Positions 1-6,508 of a stretch of DNA of 12,327 nt are shown piece by piece. The translations under genes were made by a program, and so were the position numbers. Location of the stretch: NCBI GenBank assembly GCA_009668925.1, contig SBEK01000127.1, forward strand, positions 1 through 12,327. The letters run 5' to 3'. The number at the start of each line of letters is the position of its first letter. Positions within the stretch are counted from its first letter, which is position 1. The notes under the pieces are model-generated. The model worked only from the letters and a program-made list of their open reading frames with translations, made no database searches and was not told the DNA's origin. The stretch comes from Deltaproteobacteria bacterium. Its GTDB lineage: Bacteria > Desulfobacterota > Syntrophia > Syntrophales > Smithellaceae.

Positions 1-112
1 CAATATAATATTTTTTTCGCGGGATGAGTAGAAAATTAAACGGGGTAATAAACGGGCAAAACAGCCGGACCTATGCTAGGGTGCCCTCTATAGATTATTC
101 TGAGGAGGACGT

Positions 113-1642
113 ATGGAAAAATATCCCTGGTGGACGCCGTCGCAAATCGAACTGGCCGAAGGTGCAAAAGACTTTGTAGATCGGGTGCTCATGCCGATCG
201 GCATGCGCTCGGCCCTGGAGAATAAATTCAGCTGGGAAGCCATGAAACTGATGGCGCAGCAGGGCTGGTTCGGCGCGCTGGTGCCGCGCGCCTATGGCGG
301 CCATCTGGAAGAGTGGGGCGTGACGGGCGCCGCCATTCTCAATGAAGAAGTCGCCCGTGCGTGTCTGGTCGGTCCCCTGGGCACGACCATGTTCGGGAGC
401 GCCACGCAGCTTGTCCATAACGGCAGTGACGAGCAGAAAAAAAAGTGGCTGCCGCCGATGGTGCGGGGCGAATTGCTCGGCTGTATCACGATGACCGAGC
501 CGTATGCCGGCTCCGACATCGCCGCTATTGAATCGACGGCGGTGCGCGACGGCAAGGACTATATCATGAACGGCAAAAAAAGATTTCAAACGACGGCCGG
601 GGCCGCTGATCTGTATCTCTGTTATTTTCAGACGAGCAGTAAACCGGAGGACCGCGCGGCCTACCGCCATCTGAGTGCCTTTGCCGTGGAGAAGGGGACC
701 CCCGGCTTTCATGTGGAAAAGGTCAACGACATGATCGGCATGTTCGCCAACTACAACGGCAATCTGACCTTCGACGAGGCCCGCGTTCCGGCCGCCAACC
801 GTCTGGGCGAGGAGGGCGACGGCTGGAAAGTCATGATGAGCGGCCTCAATGTCGAACGGATTCTGAACGCCGCCCCCATCCTCGGGATGATGCGCGAATG
901 CATCCGTTACGCCCAGCAGCACCTGTCCAGACGCCTGCAATTCGGCCGGCCGACCGGCGACATTGCCACCAACCAGTTCAAGATTGCCGATATGATCTCC
1001 AAACTCTACTTAAGCAGACTCGTCACGTATTACGGGGCGTATTGCGCGGACCTGGGGCGCCCGGTGCCCATCGAAGCCGCGGTGGCCAAGCTCTTTGCCG
1101 CCGACTCCCTGATGGAAACGGTCCTCGACGCCATCCAGTGCATGGGCGGAAACGGCGTCCTGAAAATATATCCTGTGCAGCGCATTATGCAGGATGCCAA
1201 ACTGACGCAGATTGCGGCCGGCACTTCGGAAGTCCTGAAGCTGCTCATCTATCGCCAGGGCACAAGAGCACTGAAAGAAGATTTGCAGGTCCCGCCCAGG
1301 GCCGTCGACCCGGAACTGAACGTTCCGCTGCCCCTGAAAAATCCCGTGGCAAAGATAAAGGCGGGAAGTGAAAAGGATGTGCTCCAAGTCCTTGCTGAAA
1401 ATTACCGGGTCAACCCCGGCCTGCATATGACCCTGGATGACATCCGGGAATGGATTGAAGTAAGCGACGACGATCTCACAAAATACCTGCTAAGTCTGGA
1501 GGCGCGGGGGCATGCCGGGTTATACCGGACACGGCAGGGCATCGCTCTGGCCAGGGTGACGCTTACCGGTCTGCAAGCCGCCCATCCTCCGGAATATTAC
1601 CAGTATATCCCAAAGTGGGCGGATAAAGAAGATTTGTTCTAG
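113..1642 (+). CDS. Acyl-CoA dehydrogenase with C-terminal winged-helix-like extension
   Basis: FAD-dependent flavoenzyme expected to desaturate an acyl-CoA at C2-C3 and pass electrons to ETF in the cytoplasm; the substrate cannot be told from sequence. At 509 aa it is about 120 aa longer than usual (about 380). Visible signatures are MTEPYAGSD (127-135, first family signature), QFGRPTG (276-282) and QCMGGNGV (342-349, second signature). At the usual MCAD catalytic position (YEGT) this protein has IAAGTSEV (367-374), with A369 in place of Glu. Instead NVERIL (246-251) places E248 where LCAD and isovaleryl-CoA dehydrogenase carry their base, so E248 is the probable catalytic residue. Residues about 419-488 form a predicted helix-helix-helix-wing pattern ending LTGLQAA, like a winged-helix domain, followed by HPPEYYQYIPKW. 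The start is ATG 113, with GAGGAGG at 102-108. The upstream region is cut off by the window edge and shows no clear promoter. Family assignment is secure; the role of the tail is unknown. Confidence 0.95.
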   Translation: MEKYPWWTPSQIELAEGAKDFVDRVLMPIGMRSALENKFSWEAMKLMAQQGWFGALVPRAYGGHLEEWGVTGAAILNEEVARACLVGPLGTTMFGSATQLVHNGSDEQKKKWLPPMVRGELLGCITMTEPYAGSDIAAIESTAVRDGKDYIMNGKKRFQTTAGAADLYLCYFQTSSKPEDRAAYRHLSAFAVEKGTPGFHVEKVNDMIGMFANYNGNLTFDEARVPAANRLGEEGDGWKVMMSGLNVERILNAAPILGMMRECIRYAQQHLSRRLQFGRPTGDIATNQFKIADMISKLYLSRLVTYYGAYCADLGRPVPIEAAVAKLFAADSLMETVLDAIQCMGGNGVLKIYPVQRIMQDAKLTQIAAGTSEVLKLLIYRQGTRALKEDLQVPPRAVDPELNVPLPLKNPVAKIKAGSEKDVLQVLAENYRVNPGLHMTLDDIREWIEVSDDDLTKYLLSLEARGHAGLYRTRQGIALARVTLTGLQAAHPPEYYQYIPKWADKEDLF

Positions 1643-1644
1643 CG

Positions 1645-1678
1645 ATCGGCATAAAGCGCACAGCATTATAGCGCCGAT
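1645..1678 (+). terminator. Hairpin just after the dehydrogenase stop, without U-tract
   Basis: ATCGGC (1645-1650) pairs with GCCGAT (1673-1678), and inside it ATAA (1651-1654) pairs with TTAT (1666-1669), leaving a 3-nt bulge. It begins two bases after the dehydrogenase stop codon. No T-run follows, so it may be a 3'-end stabilising hairpin or a weak terminator rather than a standard rho-independent one. Confidence 0.3.
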
Positions 1679-1697
1679 GAAAAGACGTTCCGTAGAG

Positions 1698-1960
1698 CTA
1701 AAGAAGAGAGGATGTGGGCGAACGGCGACTCAGAGAGATGTCGCTCTGGCGGCGTTCCGCGACAAGAAAGGTGGCAGTCTCACCGGGGCATCCGGCATGC
1801 GCCGGAGTTCCTGTCTTTCGCTCAATGTCCTCGACGGTGTCGCTGCGGCTCATTGCGCGATAGCCAAAAACTCACCCTTCGGGTTCAGACAGTTTGGCTG
1901 TCTGCTGCTCCATGACGCCTTGCGCCACAGCGTCTCGTCCATCATTCGCTTAAGTCACGC
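1698..1960. other. Hairpin-rich intergenic element, possibly a dispersed repeat
   Basis: No convincing gene lies between the dehydrogenase and the terminator at 2037. Short perfect dyads cluster here: GCGG-4-CCGC (1749-1760), TCCGGC-4-GCCGGA (1791-1806), ACCC-3-GGGT (1874-1884) and CAGACAG-5-CTGTCTG (1886-1904). On the minus strand a 51-codon frame opens at ATG 1853 and ends at 1698, but it has no usable ribosome binding site. A long plus-strand frame from 1677 runs on antisense into the chemoreceptor gene and looks fortuitous. The clustering of dyads resembles REP/BIME-type or miniature-element sequence. No second copy occurs in this window, so its repeat nature is unproven. The segment 1961-2036 is AT-rich and shows nothing recognisable. 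Confidence 0.3.
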
Positions 1961-2036
1961 CCCGATGACCCTGCGGATGAAACTTGATAGAACTGGAAAA
2001 TCGAAGAACATAAAATCAAATGTCAGGAATATGTAT

Positions 2037-2075
2037 AAAAAAAGGAAGGCCCCTGTCCTCGGGGACAGGGGCCTT
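2037..2075 (-). terminator. Rho-independent terminator of the Cache-MCP unit
   Basis: A perfect 13-bp stem (2046-2058 with 2063-2075) closes on a TCGG tetraloop. Read on the minus strand it is followed by a run of seven T (plus-strand A7 at 2037-2043). It lies about 55 bases beyond the chemoreceptor stop codon. On the plus strand only a weak TTATTGCTT follows, so any effect on readthrough from the dehydrogenase side would be minor. Confidence 0.92.
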
Positions 2076-2128
2076 ATTGCTTCAGAGGCGGCTGTTCTGA
2101 TGGGCGCCGGACGCCGGACAGATTTACA

Positions 2129-3667
2129 TCACACGGGTTGCAAAGAAAGACGCCTCCTGGTCTCCGGTGTGACAATCGTCTTTGCGCTGCCGGGTTCCGT
2201 AACGAAGACCGACATGAGGGATGCCAGCTCCTGTGCGCTTGCCGCGTTATGTTGCGTGACCTGGTTTAACTCCAGGATGGCCTTGTTGAGCTGTTCAATG
2301 CCCTGCGATTGTTCGCGGGAAGCCGCCGCGACGCCTCCCATCAATCCGACGACCTCGGTGGAACTCGTTTTCATTTGAACAAAATCCTGATGCGCCGACG
2401 AAACCAGCTGTTCCCCGTTGCGTACCTTGGCCACGATGTCGGTCATCAGGCTGGAGGTGTTTTTAGACGCTTCGGCCGCGCGCATGGCCAGATTCCGAAC
2501 CTCATCCGCCACAACGGCAAACCCGGCTCCGGCATCGCCGGCCCTGGCGGCTTCGACCGCGGCATTCAGAGCCAGCAGATTGGTCTGAAATGAAATTTCA
2601 TCGATCGTCTTGACGATTTTCTGCGTCTTTTCGCTGGCCGCGGCAATCTCCTTCATGTAGTCCGTTAAATGGTTCATGGAGGCATTGACCTTTTCAACGG
2701 TCATCTGTGCACCGGCCATCAGCTGGTTTGCCTTGGCTGTATTCTCCGCGTTGCTCTTGGTCATCGAAGCCAGCTCCTCCAGCGAAGAAGACGTTTCTTC
2801 CAGCGAGGCAGCCTGCTGGGCGGCCGATTCGGAGAGGCTCTGGGATGTTGCTACCGAGCCGCCAACGGCTTCACCCATCTTCTGCCGCATTTCATCCACC
2901 GATTGGGCCAGTTTCCCGATTTCATCCTGAGACGTCAGGGCAAGCTCCTGCGTCAGATCGCCCTGCGCGATCCTTTCAATCGTCTCCATCGCCTTTTTGA
3001 GTGGACCGGTAATGACTTTTGCAATCAGCAGACTCAAAAGAACCGAGACGGCAATGGCAGCCAGCATTACCAGAAGGGATGTCACCAAAGACGTTTCGTA
3101 GCGCCTGATGGATCCTTCATAGGTCGTCTGTCCCAGTTTGGTTTCCAACTCCAAAAGCGCATTGAGGTGTCCGTAAAGGCTCTGAAACTTGACATCGGCC
3201 TTTTCCATAAAGGTAGTCGCATAATTCACATCCGAACTGGCCAGGTCCAGGACCTCGACGGCGTCCTTTCTGTAGGCAGCCAGAGCCGTCATGAGCGCCT
3301 GGTAAGCGGCATTTTCTTCCGGCGTTAATCCTTTGGCCTTAAGAATGTTGTCCACCGTCGCCACCACTGCCGTGAGGGTCTTCATTTGATCCTGTCCCAA
3401 TTGATCGATTTTCGCCGCCTCATAATTGGCGTTTGCCCAGCCGAATACCTTGTAAAGATTGGCATGAACAGTTGTGACATCTTTTATGACGTGCGCGCTT
3501 ATCTGGAGACTTTTGAATCGCGTGCCGAATATTTCTTCGATAGCGGACTTCATATAGGAGAGGCTCAGATAGGATACAAATCCTGAAATTACTAGAAAGG
3601 CGACTACCGCCACCGGAGCGATCAAAATCTTTTCCGATAACTTCAAATTCATCAACAATCGTTTCAC
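2129..3667 (-). CDS. Methyl-accepting chemotaxis protein (transmembrane chemoreceptor)
   Basis: Inner-membrane chemoreceptor that would signal through CheA/CheW to bias flagellar or pilus motility. The 512-aa order is: TM1 about 13-36; periplasmic helical sensor about 37-192, of a size and heptad look consistent with a four-helix-bundle (4HB_MCP) domain; TM2 about 194-219; HAMP about 217-269 with the conserved Pro (P222) and DEIG; then the methylated coiled-coil signalling domain. The kinase-control hairpin tip is unmistakable (ISFQTNLLALNAAVEAARAG then GFAVVADEVRNLA). Methylation-helix sequence of the EETSSSLEEL type precedes it. The C-terminus ends RRRLSLQPV, with no CheR-binding pentapeptide. 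I chose GTG 3667 because AGGAGA sits at 3673-3678, 5 nt upstream. An in-frame Met at 3736 would overlap the preceding gene and lacks a ribosome binding site, and Met 3652 is too far from it. The ligand is unknown. It lies 40 nt after the secreted Cache gene, probably in the same transcript. Confidence 0.95.
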   Translation of the reverse strand: MKRLLMNLKLSEKILIAPVAVVAFLVISGFVSYLSLSYMKSAIEEIFGTRFKSLQISAHVIKDVTTVHANLYKVFGWANANYEAAKIDQLGQDQMKTLTAVVATVDNILKAKGLTPEENAAYQALMTALAAYRKDAVEVLDLASSDVNYATTFMEKADVKFQSLYGHLNALLELETKLGQTTYEGSIRRYETSLVTSLLVMLAAIAVSVLLSLLIAKVITGPLKKAMETIERIAQGDLTQELALTSQDEIGKLAQSVDEMRQKMGEAVGGSVATSQSLSESAAQQAASLEETSSSLEELASMTKSNAENTAKANQLMAGAQMTVEKVNASMNHLTDYMKEIAAASEKTQKIVKTIDEISFQTNLLALNAAVEAARAGDAGAGFAVVADEVRNLAMRAAEASKNTSSLMTDIVAKVRNGEQLVSSAHQDFVQMKTSSTEVVGLMGGVAAASREQSQGIEQLNKAILELNQVTQHNAASAQELASLMSVFVTEPGSAKTIVTPETRRRLSLQPV

Positions 3668-3707
3668 GTTCTTCTCCTGGAACATCTCTAAAAACAGGTT
3701 TGGATCA

Positions 3708-4175
3708 TTATTTCTTATAGACGCCGCAGCCCACAATCACATCATCGACTTTTTCGACATAGGCCGTCTTATGTTCGACCCGTCTCGTCAGCGGATTTGT
3801 GAATTTATAGTCTTGCCAGCCTTTTCCTTTGGTTCTGCTTATCTCTATCCTCTCTTTGACATAGTATTTTCCATCCGGATCCTTCATGTCGATCAGATCT
3901 TTACCGATCATCTTCTGATTGAAACCATGCGCTACGCATTTGCCGTTCATATCGTAAACGAAAACATACAAATCCCTGTCCACGAATTTCCCCTTCGGGT
4001 TGCTGATCTCGGCAAAGGCCTTTTGCTTTCCATTGGCTTTAATTTCAGCAACGGCCTTTTTGACCATCGCTTCTGCCTGGGCGGGAGTGCCGAAGTCCGC
4101 CGCATAAGCTGCAGGACCGACTGCCAGCATGAGAATCGCCATCCACAACACCGTCATCATGTGTTTCATCTTCAT
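3708..4175 (-). CDS. Secreted single-Cache domain protein (sCache_2-like)
   Basis: 155-aa exported protein that is essentially one small-molecule sensing Cache domain with no membrane anchor after processing. A Sec signal peptide covers about 1-25, with a likely cut at AYA|AD. The Cache core shows the typical pattern DLYVFVYDMNGKCVAHG (68-84), NQKMIGKDL (86-94), PDGKYYVKE (100-108), GKGWQDYKFTNP (117-128) and VEKVDDVIVGCGVY (140-153). Stand-alone proteins of this kind are commonly annotated as cache domain-containing proteins and often sit beside chemoreceptors. Here the receptor gene follows after 40 nt. I infer that it binds a carboxylate-like ligand in the periplasm and may present it to the neighbouring receptor. 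ATG 4175 has AGGAG only 3 nt upstream (4179-4183); the in-frame ATG at 4169, 9 nt away, may be the real start. Confidence 0.85.
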   Translation of the reverse strand: MKMKHMMTVLWMAILMLAVGPAAYAADFGTPAQAEAMVKKAVAEIKANGKQKAFAEISNPKGKFVDRDLYVFVYDMNGKCVAHGFNQKMIGKDLIDMKDPDGKYYVKERIEISRTKGKGWQDYKFTNPLTRRVEHKTAYVEKVDDVIVGCGVYKK

Positions 4176-4242
4176 CGTCTCCTTTTATTATTTTTATATC
4201 TTCGCTCTGAAGCTTCCGAATGAGTTCGGCGCCTCTGTTCGT

Positions 4243-4452
4243 TTACCGCGCTTTAGCTTCCCGAACCATCGTCTGCAGCCAGTCCGCCCAGTGCAGCATG
4301 ATTTTGAAATGACCGCTTATGTCCGCGATTTTGCCGGTCAGACTGAATTTCGCAGCGATTTCTGCATCGGGGCTTCGATTCCTGAAAAGGTACTGCGTGC
4401 TGCAGGAATGAAATCACCTTTTTTGATTCTTTTTCTGGACTGCCATATTCAT
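4243..4452 (-). pseudogene. Small ORF interrupted by two compensating frameshifts, unknown function
   Basis: Reading the minus strand upstream of the Cache gene gives a protein-like sequence only if the frame changes twice. Segment one starts at ATG 4452 (MNMAVQKKNQK). At a six-A run (plus-strand T6, 4419-4424) one extra base shifts into a frame reading GDFIPAARSTFSGIEAP. At a four-C run (plus-strand G4, 4369-4372) one missing base returns to the first frame, reading DAEIAAKFSLTGK, then HFKIMLHWADWLQTMV, to TAA at 4243-4245. Without the shifts the first frame stops at TGA 4414-4416, and the last segment has no start codon. The restored product is about 65 aa, basic, with a helical Trp-rich C-terminus and no signal peptide. 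I do not recognise the family. It lies 67 nt upstream of the Cache gene in the same direction. Both breaks are at homopolymers, so it may be a real gene with sequencing or assembly errors rather than a true pseudogene. The start has no strong ribosome binding site. Confidence 0.5.
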
Positions 4453-4855
4453 GCCAGCAGCTTGCCGCAGAGGGTTCTCTCGTTACGTGTTATGATTCCG
4501 GATGGTTAGCCGGAGTGAAATCGAGCGGCCATAGAACTTCCGTGCGGGAAAAGTGGATTTGTGCTGAAAAACCGAACACTGTACAATTTTTCAGTACAAG
4601 CTTCCTGCAAGAATAGTGGACGGCCTCCGGTTCAAAAGATGACGGATTGCGTCGGCCGGAAAGCGTCGCGAGACCTAAGGCAATCCGGACACCTTGAACC
4701 GTTAAGGTCAAGTTGCCGGCGATAACGGCGAACTCCTATTTCAGAGGATTTCCAATGGCGCAGGAACGGGGAAACGGCGGAGAGTGCTTTCATATTTCAA
4801 TCGGCAGGGATCTCACTGCCTGAGGACGTTCGGTTTTCCAATCATCACTATTGCA
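4453..4855. other. Intergenic region, no gene recognised
   Basis: About 400 bases between the chemosensory unit and the promoter of the binding-protein gene. Short open frames exist on both strands but lack ribosome binding sites and protein-like composition. Visible structure: GTACAA repeated directly at 4581-4586 and 4594-4599; CGGATTGC (4643-4650) complementary to GCAATCCG (4680-4687); and a nested pair GGCAA/TTGCC (4679-4683 with 4713-4717) around ACCTT/AAGGT (4691-4695 with 4704-4708). None matches a riboswitch or ncRNA that I know. The promoter for the minus-strand unit should lie in or near this region but is not clear. Confidence 0.35.
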
Positions 4856-4884
4856 TTGACATAAGAGCCGGCCTTTCCTATACT
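4856..4884 (+). promoter_or_regulatory. Near-consensus sigma-70 promoter upstream of the first binding-protein gene
   Basis: TTGACA (4856-4861) and TATACT (4879-4884) are separated by exactly 17 bases, which is a perfect -35 box, a five-of-six -10 box and ideal spacing. Transcription would start near 4891 and run into the gene beginning at 5050. Such a match is unlikely by chance in one intergenic region and suggests a strong, possibly constitutive promoter. Confidence 0.75.
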
Positions 4885-4890
4885 CCATCC

Positions 4891-5049
4891 CGTCAAGAAG
4901 TCTCATCATCACCATAGTCTCATCGTCACACGTTTGATTGCTGTTGCTCCAGGGTAGGGCGGATATAGCGGTTTTCCTCGCGACGATCAATAAAGGGTGC
5001 ACTTTAGGGTGTGTAAATATTGATACTTGAATATCAGAGGAGGAGATTT
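4891..5049 (+). other. Long 5' leader of the binding-protein transcript
   Basis: If the promoter at 4856 is used, the mRNA has a leader of about 160 nt. It contains a small dyad TAAAG-6-CTTTA (4991-5006), AGGGTG repeated at 4994-4999 and 5006-5011, and a very strong AGGAGG (5038-5043) placed 6 nt before the ATG. I see no known riboswitch and no leader peptide with its own ribosome binding site. Confidence 0.4.
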
Positions 5050-6411
5050 ATGATGAAGCGGCGTCGAAGAGTTGCATTTTTTATTATCTCGGTCATCGTT
5101 CCAGCAGTTATCGCAGTCATGTTGTGTGTACCTCCGGCATCTTACGCCCAGAAGGGGGAACCGATCGTGATCGGTTATATCGGGATGGTGGCATCCCCGG
5201 GGACGAGGCCCTGCATGGATGTTCAAAAAATGGCGGTGGAAGAACTCAATGCCGCCGGCGGCATCATGGGGCGGCCGGTCAAGTACGTGGTGATGGACAA
5301 CAAAGGAGATACGTCCCTGTCCGTGGAAGCCTTCCGCAAGCTGGTTATCGAAGACAAGGCGAAGCTTATTTCCGTCGAAGGACGATCGGAAATCTGCCTG
5401 GCCGTGCAGGAAGCCTCGGGTTCGATGTTTAAAGAGTATCCGCATATTTTGGTCTTTAACGGTCCGATGGCGTCGGAACTGACGGCGCGCATTATCGATC
5501 AGGCTCCGAAATACGACCACTGCTTCCGCGACTGGGATCCGGAACCGGCCCATTACGCGCACATGAAATACTTCTTTACGTATCTCTATCCAAAAGTGAT
5601 GAAAGCAAAAAGGCTCGCCATTCTCTGGGAAGATCTGGCCTGGACAACGGAATGGCGCAAAGGAATCGACTATATCAAGCTGCCGACCTGGGATAAAATG
5701 GCTAAGGATTCCGGTCTGGAGGTTGTCTACAGCAAGGCGGTCAAGCCGCGCGGCACCATGTATCTGCCGATTCTGCAGGACATCAAGAAAGCCAATGCCG
5801 ATGTGATTTTCTATTGCAGCTCCTGGTTCACGGATACCGAGTCGTTTGCAAAACAATGGTCTGATTCCGCGGCCAAAGATATTGCCGTCCATCTTTACGG
5901 CGGCGTTTCCCAGACTCAGAATTATTGGAAAATGACGGGTGGCAAAGGCCTCGGCATCGTTACGGGGTATACGGATTTGAGCACCACACCGATTACGCCG
6001 CAGACGATCCCCCTGGTCAAAAAAGCGAACATGCGCGGTATTCCCATGCAGCAGCACGTGCACCTGGCCTATGCCGATATCCAGCATTTCAAGAATGCGG
6101 TTGTCTATGCCAAGGGAACGGCCGACATGAAACAGCTGATCAAAGGGATGGAAGAGGTGACCACGCCCTATTCCCTGGGCAAGATGAAATACCAGACCCA
6201 GAAAGTGAAACCGTTTTACCATTCGTTGATGCGCGTACATCCGGACGATCCCTATAAGACCTACCCCGGGCAGTTCCTTCAGCCGGAAGCCCAGTTTCAG
6301 AAAAACGGGCAGGTGGTTATCATCAGTGAATCCTGTCCGGAGAATGAAAAACTCTTAAAGCAGTATCTTCACCCGGAGGCCTATAAGACGCCGGCTGAGT
6401 TGAGAAAATAG
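5050..6411 (+). CDS. Periplasmic ABC substrate-binding protein, LivJ-like type I fold (large form)
   Basis: 453-aa exported ligand-binding protein of the Peripla_BP_6/LivJ class, which delivers amino acids, amides or organic acids to ABC importers. The signal peptide covers about 1-33: basic MMKRRRR, a hydrophobic core, and a cut near SYA|QK. The mature start PIVIGYIGMV and the helix KMAVEELNAAGGIMGRPVKY (67-86) followed by VVMDNKGD are typical of the type I fold (first beta strand, then the helix and strand with D-N-K). At 453 aa it is longer than classical LivJ (about 370), and it is Trp- and Tyr-rich in the middle (WDPEPAHYAHMKYFF, WEDLAWTTEW). The start is ATG 5050; an upstream TTG at 5020 in the same frame would bury the AGGAGG (5038-5043) inside the gene and is rejected. 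It has its own promoter and its own terminator. No permease or ATPase gene is adjacent, so it is an orphan binding protein in this window. The ligand is unknown. Confidence 0.9.
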   Translation: MMKRRRRVAFFIISVIVPAVIAVMLCVPPASYAQKGEPIVIGYIGMVASPGTRPCMDVQKMAVEELNAAGGIMGRPVKYVVMDNKGDTSLSVEAFRKLVIEDKAKLISVEGRSEICLAVQEASGSMFKEYPHILVFNGPMASELTARIIDQAPKYDHCFRDWDPEPAHYAHMKYFFTYLYPKVMKAKRLAILWEDLAWTTEWRKGIDYIKLPTWDKMAKDSGLEVVYSKAVKPRGTMYLPILQDIKKANADVIFYCSSWFTDTESFAKQWSDSAAKDIAVHLYGGVSQTQNYWKMTGGKGLGIVTGYTDLSTTPITPQTIPLVKKANMRGIPMQQHVHLAYADIQHFKNAVVYAKGTADMKQLIKGMEEVTTPYSLGKMKYQTQKVKPFYHSLMRVHPDDPYKTYPGQFLQPEAQFQKNGQVVIISESCPENEKLLKQYLHPEAYKTPAELRK

Positions 6412-6435
6412 TCAAGAGTGGTTAGCGGATTGAGA

Positions 6436-6473
6436 AGGGGCGGCTCCGGTCAGGGAGCCGCCCTTCTTTCTTT
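6436..6473 (+). terminator. Rho-independent terminator between the two binding-protein genes
   Basis: GGGCGGCTCC (6438-6447) pairs perfectly with GGAGCCGCCC (6454-6463) across a 6-nt loop. One G-U and one A-U pair extend the stem, and it is followed by TTCTTTCTTT (6464-6473). It ends the first binding-protein transcript only about 35 nt before the next start codon. Confidence 0.9.
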
Positions 6474-6508
6474 GATCAGGAAATCATAAGCGATTGGAGG
6501 TAACGGTC

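Noticed and set aside
42..58. Possible sigma-54 -24/-12 element upstream of the dehydrogenase (GGGG...GGGCA)
   Set aside because: GG and GC spacing fits, but the TGGCAC and TTGC boxes are largely absent; chance similarity is likely.
95..940. Minus-strand open frame of 281 codons opposite the acyl-CoA dehydrogenase
   Set aside because: It lies inside an unmistakable dehydrogenase gene and has a biased His/Arg-rich composition and no family features.
1677..2378. Plus-strand open frame of 233 codons after the dehydrogenase
   Set aside because: It crosses the strong terminator hairpin and continues antisense through the conserved end of the chemoreceptor gene; its composition is not protein-like.
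3668..3736. N-terminally extended chemoreceptor starting at 3736
   Set aside because: It would overlap the end of the Cache gene, lacks a ribosome binding site, and adds residues before the first membrane segment that do not fit; GTG 3667 has a well-placed AGGAGA.
4272..4287. Possible minus-strand sigma-54 promoter (GG and GC elements 10 bases apart)
   Set aside because: Only the GGC and TGCA parts match; the -24 TGGCAC box is poor, and the site lies inside the frameshifted small ORF.
4581..4599. Direct repeat GTACAA with 13-base period
   Set aside because: It is a short six-base repeat in an AT-rich stretch with no adjacent promoter or start codon; not enough to call an operator.
4490..4711. 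Minus-strand 73-codon open frame in the intergenic region
   Set aside because: It has no ribosome binding site and no hydrophobic or domain pattern. It may be a decayed element, but I cannot support a gene.
4987..6240. Long minus-strand open frame (417 codons) opposite the first binding-protein gene
   Set aside because: It is antisense to a clear family member with signal peptide and strong ribosome binding site. Its translation is rich in His, Arg and Phe with no recognisable domain, typical of a mirror frame.
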